This document shows positions 23,522 through 35,300 of a stretch of DNA of 64,000 bases, one piece after another (position 1 is the stretch's first letter; every line of letters begins with the position of its first letter). The notes below the pieces were generated by a model. The model was given only the letters and a program-made list of their open reading frames with translations. It did not search any database and had not been told where the DNA came from. The stretch spans positions 14,238,368 to 14,302,367 of the forward strand of contig NC_065919.1 in the NCBI RefSeq assembly GCF_024586455.1, in the 5' to 3' direction. The position numbers and the translations under genes were made by a program. The stretch comes from Bactrocera neohumeralis. Taxonomy: Eukaryota; Arthropoda; Insecta; Diptera; Tephritidae.

Positions 23522-24940
23522 TTAAGGGGGTATTCTAGTCTAGAGGCCTAAATTTCACGTAATTTTTAAAGTGCCGTAAAAAGGCAAATAATATTTTCCC
23601 TCACTATTTTTTTTATTAGTTATTTATTTACATTATAAGATTTTTTTTGGTAAATTTCAATATATTTACAATCTTTTTAAATACAAAAAAAAAAACAAGA
23701 AAAGACGTTAACTTCACAGGTGCATTTCTGTTAGTAACTATGTGTTCAGTTTGTATGGAAGCTATATGCTATAGTAATCCGATCTGAAGAATTTTTTCGG
23801 GGATTATGTTATTACCTTAAGCAGTAATCCATGCCAAATTTCTTGAAGATACCACGTCAAATGTGAAATTTTTCCATACAAGGCCATACAAGGCCTTCAT
23901 TCAGTTTGTATGGTAGCTATATGCTATAATTAACCGATCTGAACAATTTCTTCGGAGATTACATTGTTGCCTTAGGAAATAATCTATACCAAATTTCGTG
24001 AATATATCTTGTCAAATGTGAAAGTTTTCCATACAAGAACTTGATTCCGATCATTCAGTTTGTATGGCAGCTATATGTTATAGTGGTCCGATATCGGCAG
24101 TTCCGACAAATGAGCAGCTTCTTGAAGAGGAAATGACGTTTGCAAAATTTCAAAACGATATCTTAAAAACTGAGGGGCTAGTTCGTATATATGCAGACAG
24201 ACGGACAGGCAGACATAGCTAAATCGACTCAGCTCAACATACTGATCATTTATATATATCCTTTATATGGTCTCCGACCCTTCCTTCTGGGTGTTACAAA
24301 CTTCGTGACAAACTTAATATACCCTGTTCAGGGTATAAAAACAATTACAAGAATGCAGAAAAAAATTAAGAAATAAGTCAAAAACTTCAAAAATTAGCTT
24401 CATGAACAGAAAATGATACGCACGTTTTAAGCCATCCTATAAATCTGAAACCAAAATAAAGTTGTTAATCTAGAATAACGAAGCTATGTCGGGTTCTACG
24501 AAAAATTTTGATTTTTTTTATAGAAAATGGCGACTGCCTGAAAAAAAACACAATTTTTGTACCACTTTTTTGACTATTTCAAATTTTTAAAAAATAGTAA
24601 AAATTTAAATTTGAGGATATGGGTAGTTCCAGACATGGACAAGTATTTTAAGAAGACTGTAAAATTTTAAGTACATCGGTCTGGTAGAAAATAGAATCTG
24701 AGAAAACGTGGTCATCGTTTTGAAAAAGACAGTTGATTTCGAGAAAGACGCCTTTAAAGTTTCAGTTCCGGTCGTACCAGTTTGGATGCCGGGTCAGCAA
24801 AGTACCTTTATCTCCGAAAATAATTTGAATTTTTATAAAGTCCTCTTGTACACACATTCTTTAATAGTAAAAATTTGAAAATATAAAACAACAAGAAATT
24901 GTTTTTTTTTTTTTATTTCTAGACTAGAATAACCCCTTAA
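23522..24940. mobile_element. TTAA-flanked inverted-repeat element
   Basis: Left end TTAAGGGGGTATTCTAGTCT (23522) and right end AGACTAGAATAACCCCTTAA (ending 24940) are inverted copies, about 21 of 23 bases matching. TTAA at both extremes fits a piggyBac-type target site, but no transposase is present, so the class is inferred only from the ends. A DINE-like element occupies the middle (23693-24345). Confidence 0.65.
23693..24345 (+). mobile_element. DINE/Helitron-like element with two internal repeats
   Basis: Starts with an AACAAGAAAAGACGTTAACTT head, then has three copies of a roughly 150-base unit beginning CAGTTTGTATGG (about 23748, 23905 and 24056), then AACGATATCTTAAAAACTGAG, a GACAGACGGACAGGCAGACA tract, and a terminal palindrome TACCCTGTTCAGGGTA at 24325-24340. 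This order is well known from fly non-autonomous Helitron-like (DINE) elements. Head, repeats and terminal hairpin are all present, so this is the most complete copy here. Confidence 0.75.
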
Positions 24941-25084
24941 CACAAAACATGCATATATAGTTATATTATGATAGCATAGCCTTGGTCGAAACGAAGCCGG
25001 TCTTGCTTAAAGAAAAAAAGGTTTTGACATAAATTTCAATTGTTTATCATTTAAAAAAATTAGTTTAAAAGTTTAGAAACTACT

Positions 25085-26074
25085 TTAAGGGGTTATATAC
25101 AGTTAGAAGGCCGAAAAAAGCGATTTTTCCAGGATTTTTTTCTGTTAAAACTTTTAAATTTATTGATACAAAAATTTGTACACATATTATGATATCTTTT
25201 AACTGTATTTTAAGACTTAGTATTGGTAAAAATATTTATTTGGAAAGGAACTACAGCTGATCTCCGGGAGCTTCTCTCAAAAAAAACGTTTTGCGGTGAG
25301 CACTATATCTCTAAACTGAATCCTCTGGAATTAAAAAACCAAACAGATTTCATTAAAGTAATGTTAAATATATTAATTTCAGATTTCATTAAAATAATGT
25401 TAAATCTATTAATTAATCGAAGGAATAAGCAAAATAAATTTTTTTGACAAAATAGCGATTTCTCAAAAATAAAATGGATTTTTTTACCAAAATTTCGGCC
25501 TTAAATTGTTCATAAAAACAAAAAATATGTATCGGTGAGAAAAAATTTTCATTTTATTACTAAAAAATATATATATTGAGAAGCTCGTGTCAAAATTTGT
25601 GACTAATCGGTTTAGTCGTTTGCGAGTAATGTTGGTCACCGGCGTTGAAAACACTATTTTGAGAAAAACGCTTTTAAAGTTTGGCCTTTGTACTTTCAAG
25701 CACTCTGAAACGAATTTTCAAATTTGCGTGTAGCTTCGAAAATATTCACCGGAACGATATGAAATTTTCTGTGTGTATTTCTAAATATACATATCGTCAC
25801 CTGAAATGCAAAATAACGTATCATCGAAAAATTCGAAATTGAGTGTCTTATTGATTACGCTTCACTACTTCAAATTACATACATAATATTACATACATAT
25901 GTTCAACATTTTCAATGTTCCATTTTTTTCGTGTTTCATTCACGCCACTGTAAATTTCCGAAAATGTTGTTACGTTATTTTGCATTTCAGGTGACGATGT
26001 AATGTACATTAAGAAAATAAAATTTAAAAAATCGATTTTTTGAAAATTTTAACTATGTATATATAACTCCTTAA
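25085..26074. mobile_element. Second TTAA-flanked inverted-repeat element
   Basis: Left end TTAAGGGGTTATATACAGTT at 25085 and right end ATGTATATATAACTCCTTAA ending at 26074 are imperfect inverted copies bounded by TTAA. The right-hand part contains an internal inverted repeat: ATCGTCACCTGAAATGCAAAATAACGTA at about 25793-25820 and its inverse at about 25970-25996. The latter may be a separate small element that inserted later. No coding sequence. Confidence 0.6.
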
Positions 26075-28960
26075 TTGAACTGTGGCGACACCCAAACGGT
26101 TTAACGTTTTTTTTTTTAATTTCAACAAATAAACAAAATATTTTAAGAAAATTACATAAATGATTTTTTTTGTTTTTATATTTAATTTATACTTTATAGA
26201 GTCAGCAAATAAAAAAAAAAAAAAAATAAAAAATAAAGCAAAACTGAAAATGCATATGTGTAGACGTAAACGTGTCGATTATGTTAAATAAGGTAGTGCA
26301 AATGCGAAATGCAAACGAAAATCACACGTATCTCCAAGTTAACAATTTTTTTATAGCAAAAAAAGAATTGATAACAACTTTTTTAATCTTATTTAAACTA
26401 AGATTTTATGTGCATACATATATACACCCGTGCGTGGGTGTACATTATGGATATGTGTACATACATCTGTAGTGGCAAAATATTGAGAAAATTTATATTA
26501 TTTCTTAAGAAACATATACACCGCATGTCTGTTATTTTATCTTTCGCTTGCGATAGGCTTCATGCTACTATGATTTTTTTCTTTTCGAAAAATATCTACC
26601 CTGGTCTACTTATCATAAATGCGAGAATCTAAATCAAAACAACTGCGCTGCAATAGCTTTCGAAGGCGTTGCAGCAGCTTGGTTATCAGTGATATAATTT
26701 CAAAATTGTTAATCGCTTGTTAATGTTTAAATAAGTAAAAAAAGATAGTATAAAAATGTGAAATTGAATGTATTAAATTATGTGACTGTCGTAAAACTCT
26801 TATTTACAAATGTACATACTATATGAATATTTATGTAGGGTATACATATGTTGTGGTATGTTATGATTTCCCAAATTGATTCTTTTTTGTAAAAATCCAC
26901 TAAAGTTGCAGTTTTTGCACTAAAAAACGGTTTCAACTCAGACAAGCTCTTTATTTTCAATTTAAGCCGTGTCTGAATCATTTTTTTCTCGTGAGTGCTA
27001 TATAAATTGGGATATTTGGCTATAACTTTTTCATCTAAAACACAAATAATACTAGAAATTTAGAAAAGTTATATTCTAAAAAAAATTTCCGCAACACAAA
27101 AAAGTCTTAATATTTGTAATTACTGGCATTCCGATGCTCTGGTTGACATTTTACACGTTAAAGTATTTCATTATCATTGATGCCTGCAAAAAAAAAAAAA
27201 ATTCGGTTGCACCCGAACTTAGCCTTTCCTTACTTGTTTTTCGTAAAAACGTTAATTCACAAGTTATATGGAGTGCATATTACAAAGCAAATGATCTGAG
27301 CATTCATACAAGTGATTTCAGCTCGCACATTCTGCGTTGCTCATACGCCATGGTGTACCATATGTATACAGTACATTTCAATGCATAACTTACAGTGCCT
27401 ATAACTTATAAGGGAGTGTTTTTATGGAAAATTTTATTTAGAACTTTTTTGTAGAGCGGTATTTTTTATTAGAATATCATTTTTTCAAAATTGTGGATTT
27501 ATTTGTTTTGGAGATAAAATAAATTTATTGCAAATTATCAAAAATCCCATATAAATATGTATGAGTAATGGAAAATTAAGATTTAGACGCGTTTGTTTGC
27601 ATTACAAGCTGTTTTTAGCGCAAAGCCTGAAACTTCAGCGTTCTTTTGCAAGCAAAAAATCAACTTGAGCAATAACGCACACCCTAATGTTGCTCTACTT
27701 ACGCTTTAGCTCTACTGATTTCGGCTTTTATCGTTGATAAGTGTTAAATGGCATTCATTGTGGTACCTCTAAATTCTCTAAGATTTAGAATTCAATATTT
27801 TGTACAATCTTAAATAATATTAATAGCAAAATAATTATCAAACAAATGTTAAATACAGGCATAAACATACATACAAACACGTAAGACTTTCGGTTATTGC
27901 ATAAGTGAAGAAAAAACAACAAAAGAAATATAAATGATTAATTTAAACAGCTATGAATTGTTAAAGACTAAACTATGTATGCAGCGGCAATGAACTACTT
28001 TGCATTTAATTATATATAATATACATACTTATACATATACATATGTATATATTTATGTATTTAACTACCTGTATGCTTACATAGACACAAACGGATTCAT
28101 ACATACATACATACTATGTACATACATATATATACATAGAAAAGCATAAGCGCATAAAAAAAAACAAAGAACACACAAATTGATTACATGCATAAACATG
28201 AACACACATGCACGCTAATAACAATAAATATGTACTAACGGGCCACACAGTCCTTTTTACAATTCAAACACACAATTGCATATAGCTTATAAAATATACA
28301 TATGCATATATGTATATATAACAGTACATACATATATCTCCCCGACAAACCAAAGTATAGATTAACTTAATAACACCAAACTGAGCGCATTGCTCCCACG
28401 CTGCAAATACAGTTTTATACACCTAATGTATTTACATACTTATATAACACCTGCATAATATACAAATACACATGCATATGTATGCGAAATAGTTTAAATG
28501 TGTAATATTAAACAATTTATTGATGATTACAAAGTATTATACATACATACATATATATAATATTATTAAGCGTTCCATGAAAAACTATTTAATGTGTTCT
28601 GCATGTTCAAACAAGTTCCATCAAAAAGCATTAATAAAATGAAATTAATTAACAGATAAAAAAATGGTAATCTGAAATTATGTTATTGTTTCTGTTGTGG
28701 TGAAAAATGCTAATGTTTGCTTCGTATTTAGGAATGGTCCGATTCAAAACTGCCTTCTAATATTAATTTCTTACTTGCTAAATTCTCGCTAGACACAATT
28801 ATATGCACACGTACAAACATATTTTATGTCAATAAATTGTTTCTGAGCATTTCCTGTTTGAAAAACAGTATATTACATTAACAAAATTTCAATTTAATTT
28901 ACAAGCACTTATTTCCTAACCGATCTATTTCCCCCCAACTGAAAATGGCAGTGTTGATTT
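26075..28960. other. Gene-free region with repeat fragments and microsatellites
   Basis: No gene supported. 26800-26990 (minus) and 27594-27690 (plus) are copies of a dispersed repeat also found at 16640-16765 (shared: GACACGGC, TTTTAGTGC, TTTTACAAAAA, GAATCAAT). 27185-27250 (minus) is the head of a DINE-like element (AACAAGTAAGGAAAGGCTAAGTTCGGGTGCAACC in minus orientation, given here in part only). 28020-28330 is dominated by CATACATA/TATACATA microsatellite. Confidence 0.5.
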
Positions 28961-28966
28961 TTTTCA

Positions 28967-28972
28967 TTTATT
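28967..28972 (-). other. Poly(A) signal of RpS3
   Basis: AATAAA on the minus strand, about 50 bases after the RpS3 stop codon. Such a short 3' UTR is usual for ribosomal protein genes. Confidence 0.6.
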
Positions 28973-29021
28973 TTTTTCACATTTACTTTCTATATAAAAG
29001 CATATTTTTTAAATTAAAAAT

Positions 29022-30015
29022 TTACAAAACTTTTGGTACTTCCACCAATTCCTCCAATGGCTTGGGTGGTGGAATTTTGTATTCTGTCTCAGGGGTTTCG
29101 TAAATCTTCTCCTCTTTTGGCTCCACAACCGACACATTGTCGGGCAGTGGCTTCTTGGGGCCGATCTTGTTCTTGGGATCGTAGGGCAACATAATTTTCA
29201 CCTTAATACCCAAAACACCTTGACGCAACAAGACGTGACGGGTAGCTGTTTCAACGTAATCGTTGCATGGATCACCAGAGTGGATCATCAGACCGTCAAC
29301 GAATTTCATTGACTTGGCACGTTGACCGCGCAATTTGCCGGATACAACGACTTCACAGCCCTTGGCACCGGATTCCATAATGAAACGCAATACACCGTAA
29401 CAGGCACGACGCACCGCCAAACCTCCGGTCAACTTATAACGCAAAGACTCAGCCTGTGCAATAGCGCACAGACCACGAGTGGCCACTTTCTCGGCGTACA
29501 ATTCGATACGACCAGGCTCGAAATTGAAACGCTTTTGTACCATAGCGGTCAGCTCACGAATGCGACGACCCTTCTCACCCAACACTTGTTGTGTTTTGGT
29601 GGCCATGATGATGATTTCAGTGCGGGCGGGGGTAACGCGCACCTCAACTCCAGAGTAACCATCCTCGGCGAGTTCACGAGTTAAGAACTCGTTCAATTCA
29701 GCCTTGAACATGCCATCGGCAACGAACTGTAAAAGTAAACAACAAAATTAATATTTAATAAACCACTGTAATTCATCATTTATATGAAAATAATTAAATA
29801 TCTACTTAAAGCGCTCGCTTACAATAGGAGCCACCCAGTTGATGTTTGCATTTTGAGGTTAGTTTTCATGACATTTTTTTATATTAACACCAATTATAAT
29901 TTTTAACGTTACTTTCCCCAACACTGAATAGCATGAACAAAAGTTCAACGTAATAATATCTATAAAATCATTTTCTTTTGGTTACCTTGCGTTTTTTCGA
30001 GATATTAAGGCTCAT
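29022..30015 (-). CDS. RpS3: Ribosomal protein S3 (uS3)
   Basis: Two coding exons on the minus strand, 30015-29986 (MSLNISKKRK) and 29726-29022 (FVADGMFKAELNEF to the stop), give 244 residues, close to the usual 245 or so. Protein uS3 sits at the mRNA entry of the small ribosomal subunit. The KH type-2 domain covers about residues 15-95, with GEKGRRIRELTAMVQKRFNF in it; the conserved C-terminal domain follows (RACYGVLRFIMESGAKGCEV, KFVDGLMIHSGDP), then a variable Pro/Glu-rich tail. The intron of 259 bases after the tenth codon is GT-AG. The gene is divergent from alpha-tubulin, with about 1.2 kb between the starts. Codon usage is strongly biased, as expected for high expression. No defect is seen. 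Confidence 0.98.
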
Positions 30016-30052
30016 TTTGTATTAAAAACGTCTCGCACGGAACGTGGTCAAA

Positions 30053-30064
30053 CAGAAAGAAAGA
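30053..30064 (-). promoter_or_regulatory. TCT/TOP-type transcription start of RpS3
   Basis: Minus strand reads TCTTTCTTTCTG about 40-50 bases upstream of the start codon. A C within a pyrimidine run is the standard initiator (TCT motif) of fly ribosomal protein genes and gives a 5' terminal oligopyrimidine tract. Exact start not determined. Confidence 0.55.
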
Positions 30065-30130
30065 CGCACCGCTTTACCAGCCACATTGCAGTCAAATAGA
30101 ACTGCATTATCGTCGAGTAAACGTAAAAGG

Positions 30131-30138
30131 TATCGATA
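30131..30138. promoter_or_regulatory. DRE (DREF-binding site) upstream of RpS3
   Basis: Exact palindrome TATCGATA, about 70 bases upstream of the proposed RpS3 start. DREF sites are common in promoters of fly housekeeping genes. Confidence 0.6.
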
Positions 30139-30139
30139 A

Positions 30140-31190
30140 ATTTCGTACAACAGGGATGTATTGCATGAAAAAAGAATTTTCTTAAAATAAAAATTTGAAG
30201 TAATGAATTTAAACATATCAAAATTATAAAAAGCTTCTAAGAAAAATAGTGATTATTTGCTTTCTTATTTACATTTTTAGTTGTTTTATTTTTTTATATT
30301 TTTAAATGCCTAAACATGCTTTATGCAAAACCTTTTGAGAGATAAATTGAGGAACACATTTTTCATTTGTATAGAAAATCTTTTAATATTGATTATAAAA
30401 TAGAAATTTAGAGTTGTTTTGATTAAAAATGTGTTTTTAATACACTCAATATACCAAAATATATATTCATATGGTAAAGAAAGTTTGTTTCCGGTGATTA
30501 ACCCTTGAGGGAAAAAGTGAGCACATTAGACAAGTTTAGTTATTATATTTTTATACACTATTTACTTTTGTGTAGCAACAATTATTCAGAATTTCGAATA
30601 ACGGTTAAAAATTTATAATAAGTGGAAATTTTCAAAATTGAGTTAAAGTTTTGCTTGATGTATGATACACATATATTTGACAGATAATCCCTTAAAAGTT
30701 TTGTCAAAAACAACTGCTAACTTTAAATAAACACTTGATTCTAATTTTGGTTTCGATTCCTTATATATGCGTATATTTTAAACGACAACTTCAAAACTTT
30801 TATTATATAACGTTAAGCCCCTCTTTGCTTCGTGAAAACTCCGCCTTTAAGATGCAGATTGAGTTACACCCACGTAGGCCATTCTATCTGTACGTAGGCG
30901 TAAACAGATTCATGACGATTAGAATTTTATCCCTGAACTTTACATAATCAGTGTATTTAAATTGTTTTAAGTTTTCATTAAACTTAATTACTACATAAGT
31001 TAAACCATCTGGAATTTATTTACCGAAAGTATCTTGGGTAAAAATCAATAAATGCATGAAACACAACCAAAATAGTAATAAACACAGCTTCAATACCAAC
31101 CTCTACGAATAAACCTAACGAAATAATGGCACTGAACGAAAATGTCGGCCGAGAAAAACGACGCATAGTAGGCGTCGTCATCGTTTTGTT
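30140..31190. other. Intergenic region between RpS3 and alpha-tubulin
   Basis: AT-rich, no coding signal. It must hold the distal promoter elements of both divergent genes. Confidence 0.5.
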
Positions 31191-31195
31191 GAGCG

Positions 31196-31232
31196 TATAA
31201 ATAGAAGTTGCAGGAAAATTTTTGACTCATTC
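31196..31232 (+). promoter_or_regulatory. Core promoter of alpha-tubulin: TATA box and Inr
   Basis: TATAAATA at 31196-31203 and TCATTC (fly Inr consensus TCAKTY) at 31227-31232. The spacing from the first T of TATA to the Inr A is 33 bases, close to the normal distance. A second Inr-like TCAGTT lies at 31238-31243. Confidence 0.6.
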
Positions 31233-31341
31233 GATATCAGTTTGGTAAGCTTCATAACCGGCTACTCCGAACGTCGATAACTTAGATTGTCCAATCTCTT
31301 TGTGATTTCTTGTGTGTATTATTAAAAACTAAAAACTCAAA

Positions 31342-33292
31342 ATGGTAAGTTAAATAATAATCTGAAAAGATTTAATTAAAATTGTATAAGTTCGTGGCGA
31401 ATTGACAGAAAAGGATGTGGAGTATTGGTGAAAATCAAAGAAAAGTGTAGTGATTACGGCAAGAGAGAAAACGTGATTTGATGACGTTAGCAAAAATCTA
31501 GAAAAGTAAATATATTTTTCGAAAAATGTTGGTTTGCAAACTATTAAAAAGTATGAAGGAAAAACTTGAAACGAAAATTAAAACTAGATTTTCTTCATCG
31601 GAGAAATCTGTAACATCTATATACTGTGAGCCGGTGACCGCACCCAATGCAGTAAACGTCGACGCGGACTGTGGCGCCGTTGAGCTACGTCATTTCGACT
31701 TGAAGAAAATATGTACAGCCGAACTTTTTATTTCCGGAAGCAAATAGCACCAATTCATAGAGAATATAATTAGTTTTAGAATCTGAGTCTTGTTACTTTA
31801 TCGTAAAGTAGTAAAATATTATTTAATTTAAAAAATAATTTTCACCTATACTCAAGTATGCTTTCTCCACTGCCTATTGCTAAACCATTTGGTCCAATTA
31901 CGATAACTAATAAATATTTCCTTTCTCTTTATATTTCAACAGCGTGAATGTATTTCCATCCATGTCGGTCAAGCTGGTGTCCAGATTGGTAACGCCTGCT
32001 GGGAATTGTACTGCTTGGAGCACGGTATCCAGCCTGATGGCCAGATGCCTTCTGATAAGACTGTCGGCGGTGGTGATGATTCATTCAATACCTTCTTCAG
32101 CGAAACTGGAGCCGGCAAACATGTTCCTCGCGCCGTGTTCGTTGATTTGGAACCCACTGTAGTTGATGAAGTCCGTACTGGTACCTACCGTCAATTGTTC
32201 CACCCTGAACAGTTGATCACTGGTAAGGAAGACGCTGCCAACAACTATGCCCGTGGTCACTACACCATTGGTAAGGAAATCGTCGATTTGGTTTTGGATC
32301 GCATCCGCAAATTGGCCGATCAATGTACTGGTCTGCAAGGTTTCCTCATCTTCCATTCCTTCGGTGGTGGTACCGGTTCCGGTTTCACTTCCCTTTTGAT
32401 GGAACGTCTCTCCGTCGATTATGGAAAGAAATCGAAATTGGAATTCGCTATCTACCCAGCACCTCAAGTGTCGACTGCTGTAGTCGAACCATATAACTCG
32501 ATTTTGACCACCCACACAACACTGGAGCATTCGGACTGCGCATTCATGGTTGATAACGAAGCTATCTACGATATTTGCCGTCGTAACTTGGATATTGAAC
32601 GTCCTACCTACACTAACTTGAATCGTTTGATTGGCCAAATTGTGTCATCTATCACCGCTTCGTTGCGTTTCGATGGTGCCCTCAATGTGGATTTGACTGA
32701 ATTCCAGACTAACTTGGTGCCCTACCCACGTATTCACTTCCCTCTGGTTACCTATGCTCCTGTAATCTCTGCTGAGAAGGCCTACCACGAGCAATTGTCT
32801 GTTGCTGAGATCACCAACGCTTGCTTTGAACCAGCCAACCAGATGGTGAAATGTGACCCACGTCACGGCAAATACATGGCCTGTTGTATGTTGTACCGTG
32901 GTGATGTTGTGCCCAAGGATGTCAATGCCGCCATTGCTACCATCAAGACCAAGCGCACCATCCAATTCGTGGATTGGTGTCCCACTGGTTTCAAGGTCGG
33001 TATTAACTACCAGCCACCTACTGTGGTGCCTGGTGGCGATTTGGCTAAGGTGCAGCGCGCTGTCTGCATGTTGTCCAACACCACAGCCATTGCCGAGGCC
33101 TGGGCTCGTTTGGATCACAAATTCGATTTGATGTATGCCAAGCGTGCTTTCGTGCACTGGTATGTCGGTGAGGGTATGGAGGAAGGTGAATTCTCCGAAG
33201 CTCGTGAGGATTTGGCTGCCCTCGAGAAGGATTACGAAGAAGTCGGTATGGACTCTGGTGACGGTGAAGGTGAAGGTGCTGAAGAATATTAA
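31342..33292 (+). CDS. alphaTub84B: Alpha-tubulin, 84B type
   Basis: The first coding exon is the Met codon alone (31342-31344), then a 598-base GT-AG intron, then 31943-33292, giving 450 residues. An intron straight after Met1 is typical of this tubulin gene in flies. The protein is a complete alpha-tubulin: MREC autoregulatory N-terminus, acetylatable Lys40 (PSDKTVGG), the GTP-binding loop GGGTGSG near residue 142, and the C-terminal GEGAEEY whose final Tyr is the substrate for detyrosination. It forms the alpha subunit of microtubules. Codon usage is strongly biased and GC-rich compared with the flanks. The gene symbol rests on near identity of class and on the EEY tail; 84D-type paralogues cannot be ruled out by eye. 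Confidence 0.95.
31526..31747 (+). other. Possible small ORF inside the alpha-tubulin intron
   Basis: A 73-codon frame starts with MLVCKLLKSMKEKLETK and ends ICTAELFISGSK. It lies wholly in intron 1 of the tubulin gene. Unlike the flanking intron it has balanced base composition and no repeats, with a basic amphipathic N-terminus and an acidic middle. I recognise no family. It may be a chance frame; conservation would decide. Confidence 0.25.
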
Positions 33293-34890
33293 ACAACGGA
33301 ATGAAGAGCGTATTGAAAGAAGCATACCCATTGCTGAAAATTTATTTTGTTTAAGTTGAACAAAACTGATGTTCGAATCAAGGAGTAAAACGAATAATTT
33401 TTGACGATTATACAAAAAAAAAATTGAACATTGAAAAAGAAACATGCACAAGAATACTAAAAAGAAGAGTAAATTAAATGAAAATTGCATTTGAAGTTCA
33501 AAAATATGTATTTCAATTCACATGGGTGGGGAAAATAGAAGTTAATTTTATAATTAGTTGTCTATTAGAAGATTTGAAAGACGAGATGCACATATTCCAG
33601 ATTTCTACTTTTTCATAGCGCCTAAGTTCATTGCACTCGAACTGCTAGATATTTTTAGCGTTGTGCTTTGTAGGTCTCGATGCATTTCACGCTTTCTACG
33701 CCGGCACATTTAGCTGCTTTCTAGGTAGTCATTAACGTTTTGCTTTGCTTTGCTATTACATTCATGCTCAAGCCCATTGCATTGCAACTTCATAATGTAA
33801 TTATCAGTGATCTCATTATGGTTTAAAAATAAGTCTCTGTAATTAGTTCCCCTGCTGCGTCTGTTTGCTATAGCCGTTCATTTAGTAGGGAATTTCGATT
33901 GCAGTGCTTCTCCCAAAGAGTTTTAACATTTCCTTTGAAGGCGATCAAAAGGCCTTTGGAGATTGTGCATATACATAATAGTAATTCATATAACAGGTAT
34001 GCAGCTAAGTATGTTGGATTGTTTTTATTTTCGTTAAATTGAAAACAGCGCTGCCAACGTCGTCATTGGTGACTACATCGCATGTTTATAACAACACCAA
34101 CGTGAAGTGAAGTATTTATGCGCACATGACATCATCATCATCAAAGCGTTGGCTGAGCTGAGAAATGTAGATTTCCAAATAAGTCATTATTTTGTTGAGC
34201 TTAAAAGTTATTATTTTATATTCCTATAAATGTTTGTAAATGTGTACAAAAAAATAGTGTGGACTTTCGCAATTACATAAGTACATACATATGTACATAT
34301 AATTGGGTGAAAATACTAATTTATCGCCAGCTGCAAAGGTATATAGTATATAAGTACATGTATATGTATGTATGTAGGTACTACATATTTCCACTTTTTT
34401 GTCATACGCCGGGCGAGGTTATTAAAGTAGGTAACGATTTGTACAACAAACACACGTGGGCACGTATCTATGAAATACACCCTTATTCGCTTTGTAGAAT
34501 ATATTTGTAAGAATATATGTACATATGTACATAAGTATTTGTTGATTTCATGTACATATAAGTTTTCATACATATATACCCTACATAGCTGTCGCTAGGT
34601 AGCCGGCCGTTATATTTACATACATATAGGCATGACTCATAGGATTCTCTGTTTGCCGCATTATCCTTTCTTCTTCAAACGTTCCAACGCAGTGTTTGCC
34701 CTCTAAAAAATCAATACTTTTTCCGCATTCATTGTAAATGTGTTGAGCGAGCTTTTAAGGTGTGCACTTATGTACATACAATAGTAATTCACAAATAATT
34801 AGTATTGAATATTCAAGTTGCACAATTTACAAAACCTGCAAAAATCATGTGAAATTAATAAAAATTAATCAAATATTTGGTGTCATAAAA
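33293..34890. other. Alpha-tubulin 3' flank and microsatellite DNA
   Basis: Begins with the likely 3' UTR of alpha-tubulin. From about 34270 to 34620 it is rich in ACATACATATGTATG-type repeats. No gene supported. Confidence 0.5.
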
Positions 34891-34899
34891 TACTTACGT

Positions 34900-35300
34900 T
34901 TTTTATACTAGGTCCTATATCCCCGATTTCCAATCGCAGCATTACATCTCAGTACTATGCTTTCTACAAGCTTCTTTCATCTCCCCTTTGAGATGGTTTA
35001 CCAATACCTTCCCATAAATTCTCAAAATTTCTGAAATTTTTAGCAGGAGTTTTAAGTTTAACATCGTTCTATAAGTTTTCTATTGGATTAAGGTCAGGGC
35101 TTTGCGTTGGCCAATCCAAAACATTTGTTTTTTCTCTTAAGCCAATCCTTTATGACCTTCGCTGTGTGCTTTGGGTCATTATCCTGCATAAAAGTCCAGC
35201 CAAGGGACATGAAATTGAAAGCAAATGGTTCCATTTCGCTCCTCAATATGTCTAAATAATGATACTGATAACTCATGCCAGGCAGCGGATATTTCCGCCT
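34900..35300 (-). mobile_element. Tc1-type transposase C-terminal fragment
   Basis: Minus strand encodes LGWTFMQDNDPKHTAKVIKDW (second catalytic Asp) at about 35130-35200, and after a small frameshift VLDWPTQSPDLNPIENL, which carries the third acidic residue (Glu) and is about 35075-35125. This is a DD34E Tc1-type enzyme. The N-terminal half is missing. Confidence 0.85.

Noticed and set aside
28020..28330. Regular ATACATA pattern as a CRISPR-like array
   Set aside because: Simple microsatellite without distinct spacers, and the window is eukaryotic.
29727..29985. Possible snoRNA in the RpS3 intron
   Set aside because: RpS3 introns host snoRNAs in some animals, and ATGATGA is present, but no box D at proper spacing or flanking stem was found.
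32645..33490. 281-codon minus frame opposite alpha-tubulin
   Set aside because: It is the shadow of a strongly codon-biased tubulin exon; it has no motif and no start or splice support.
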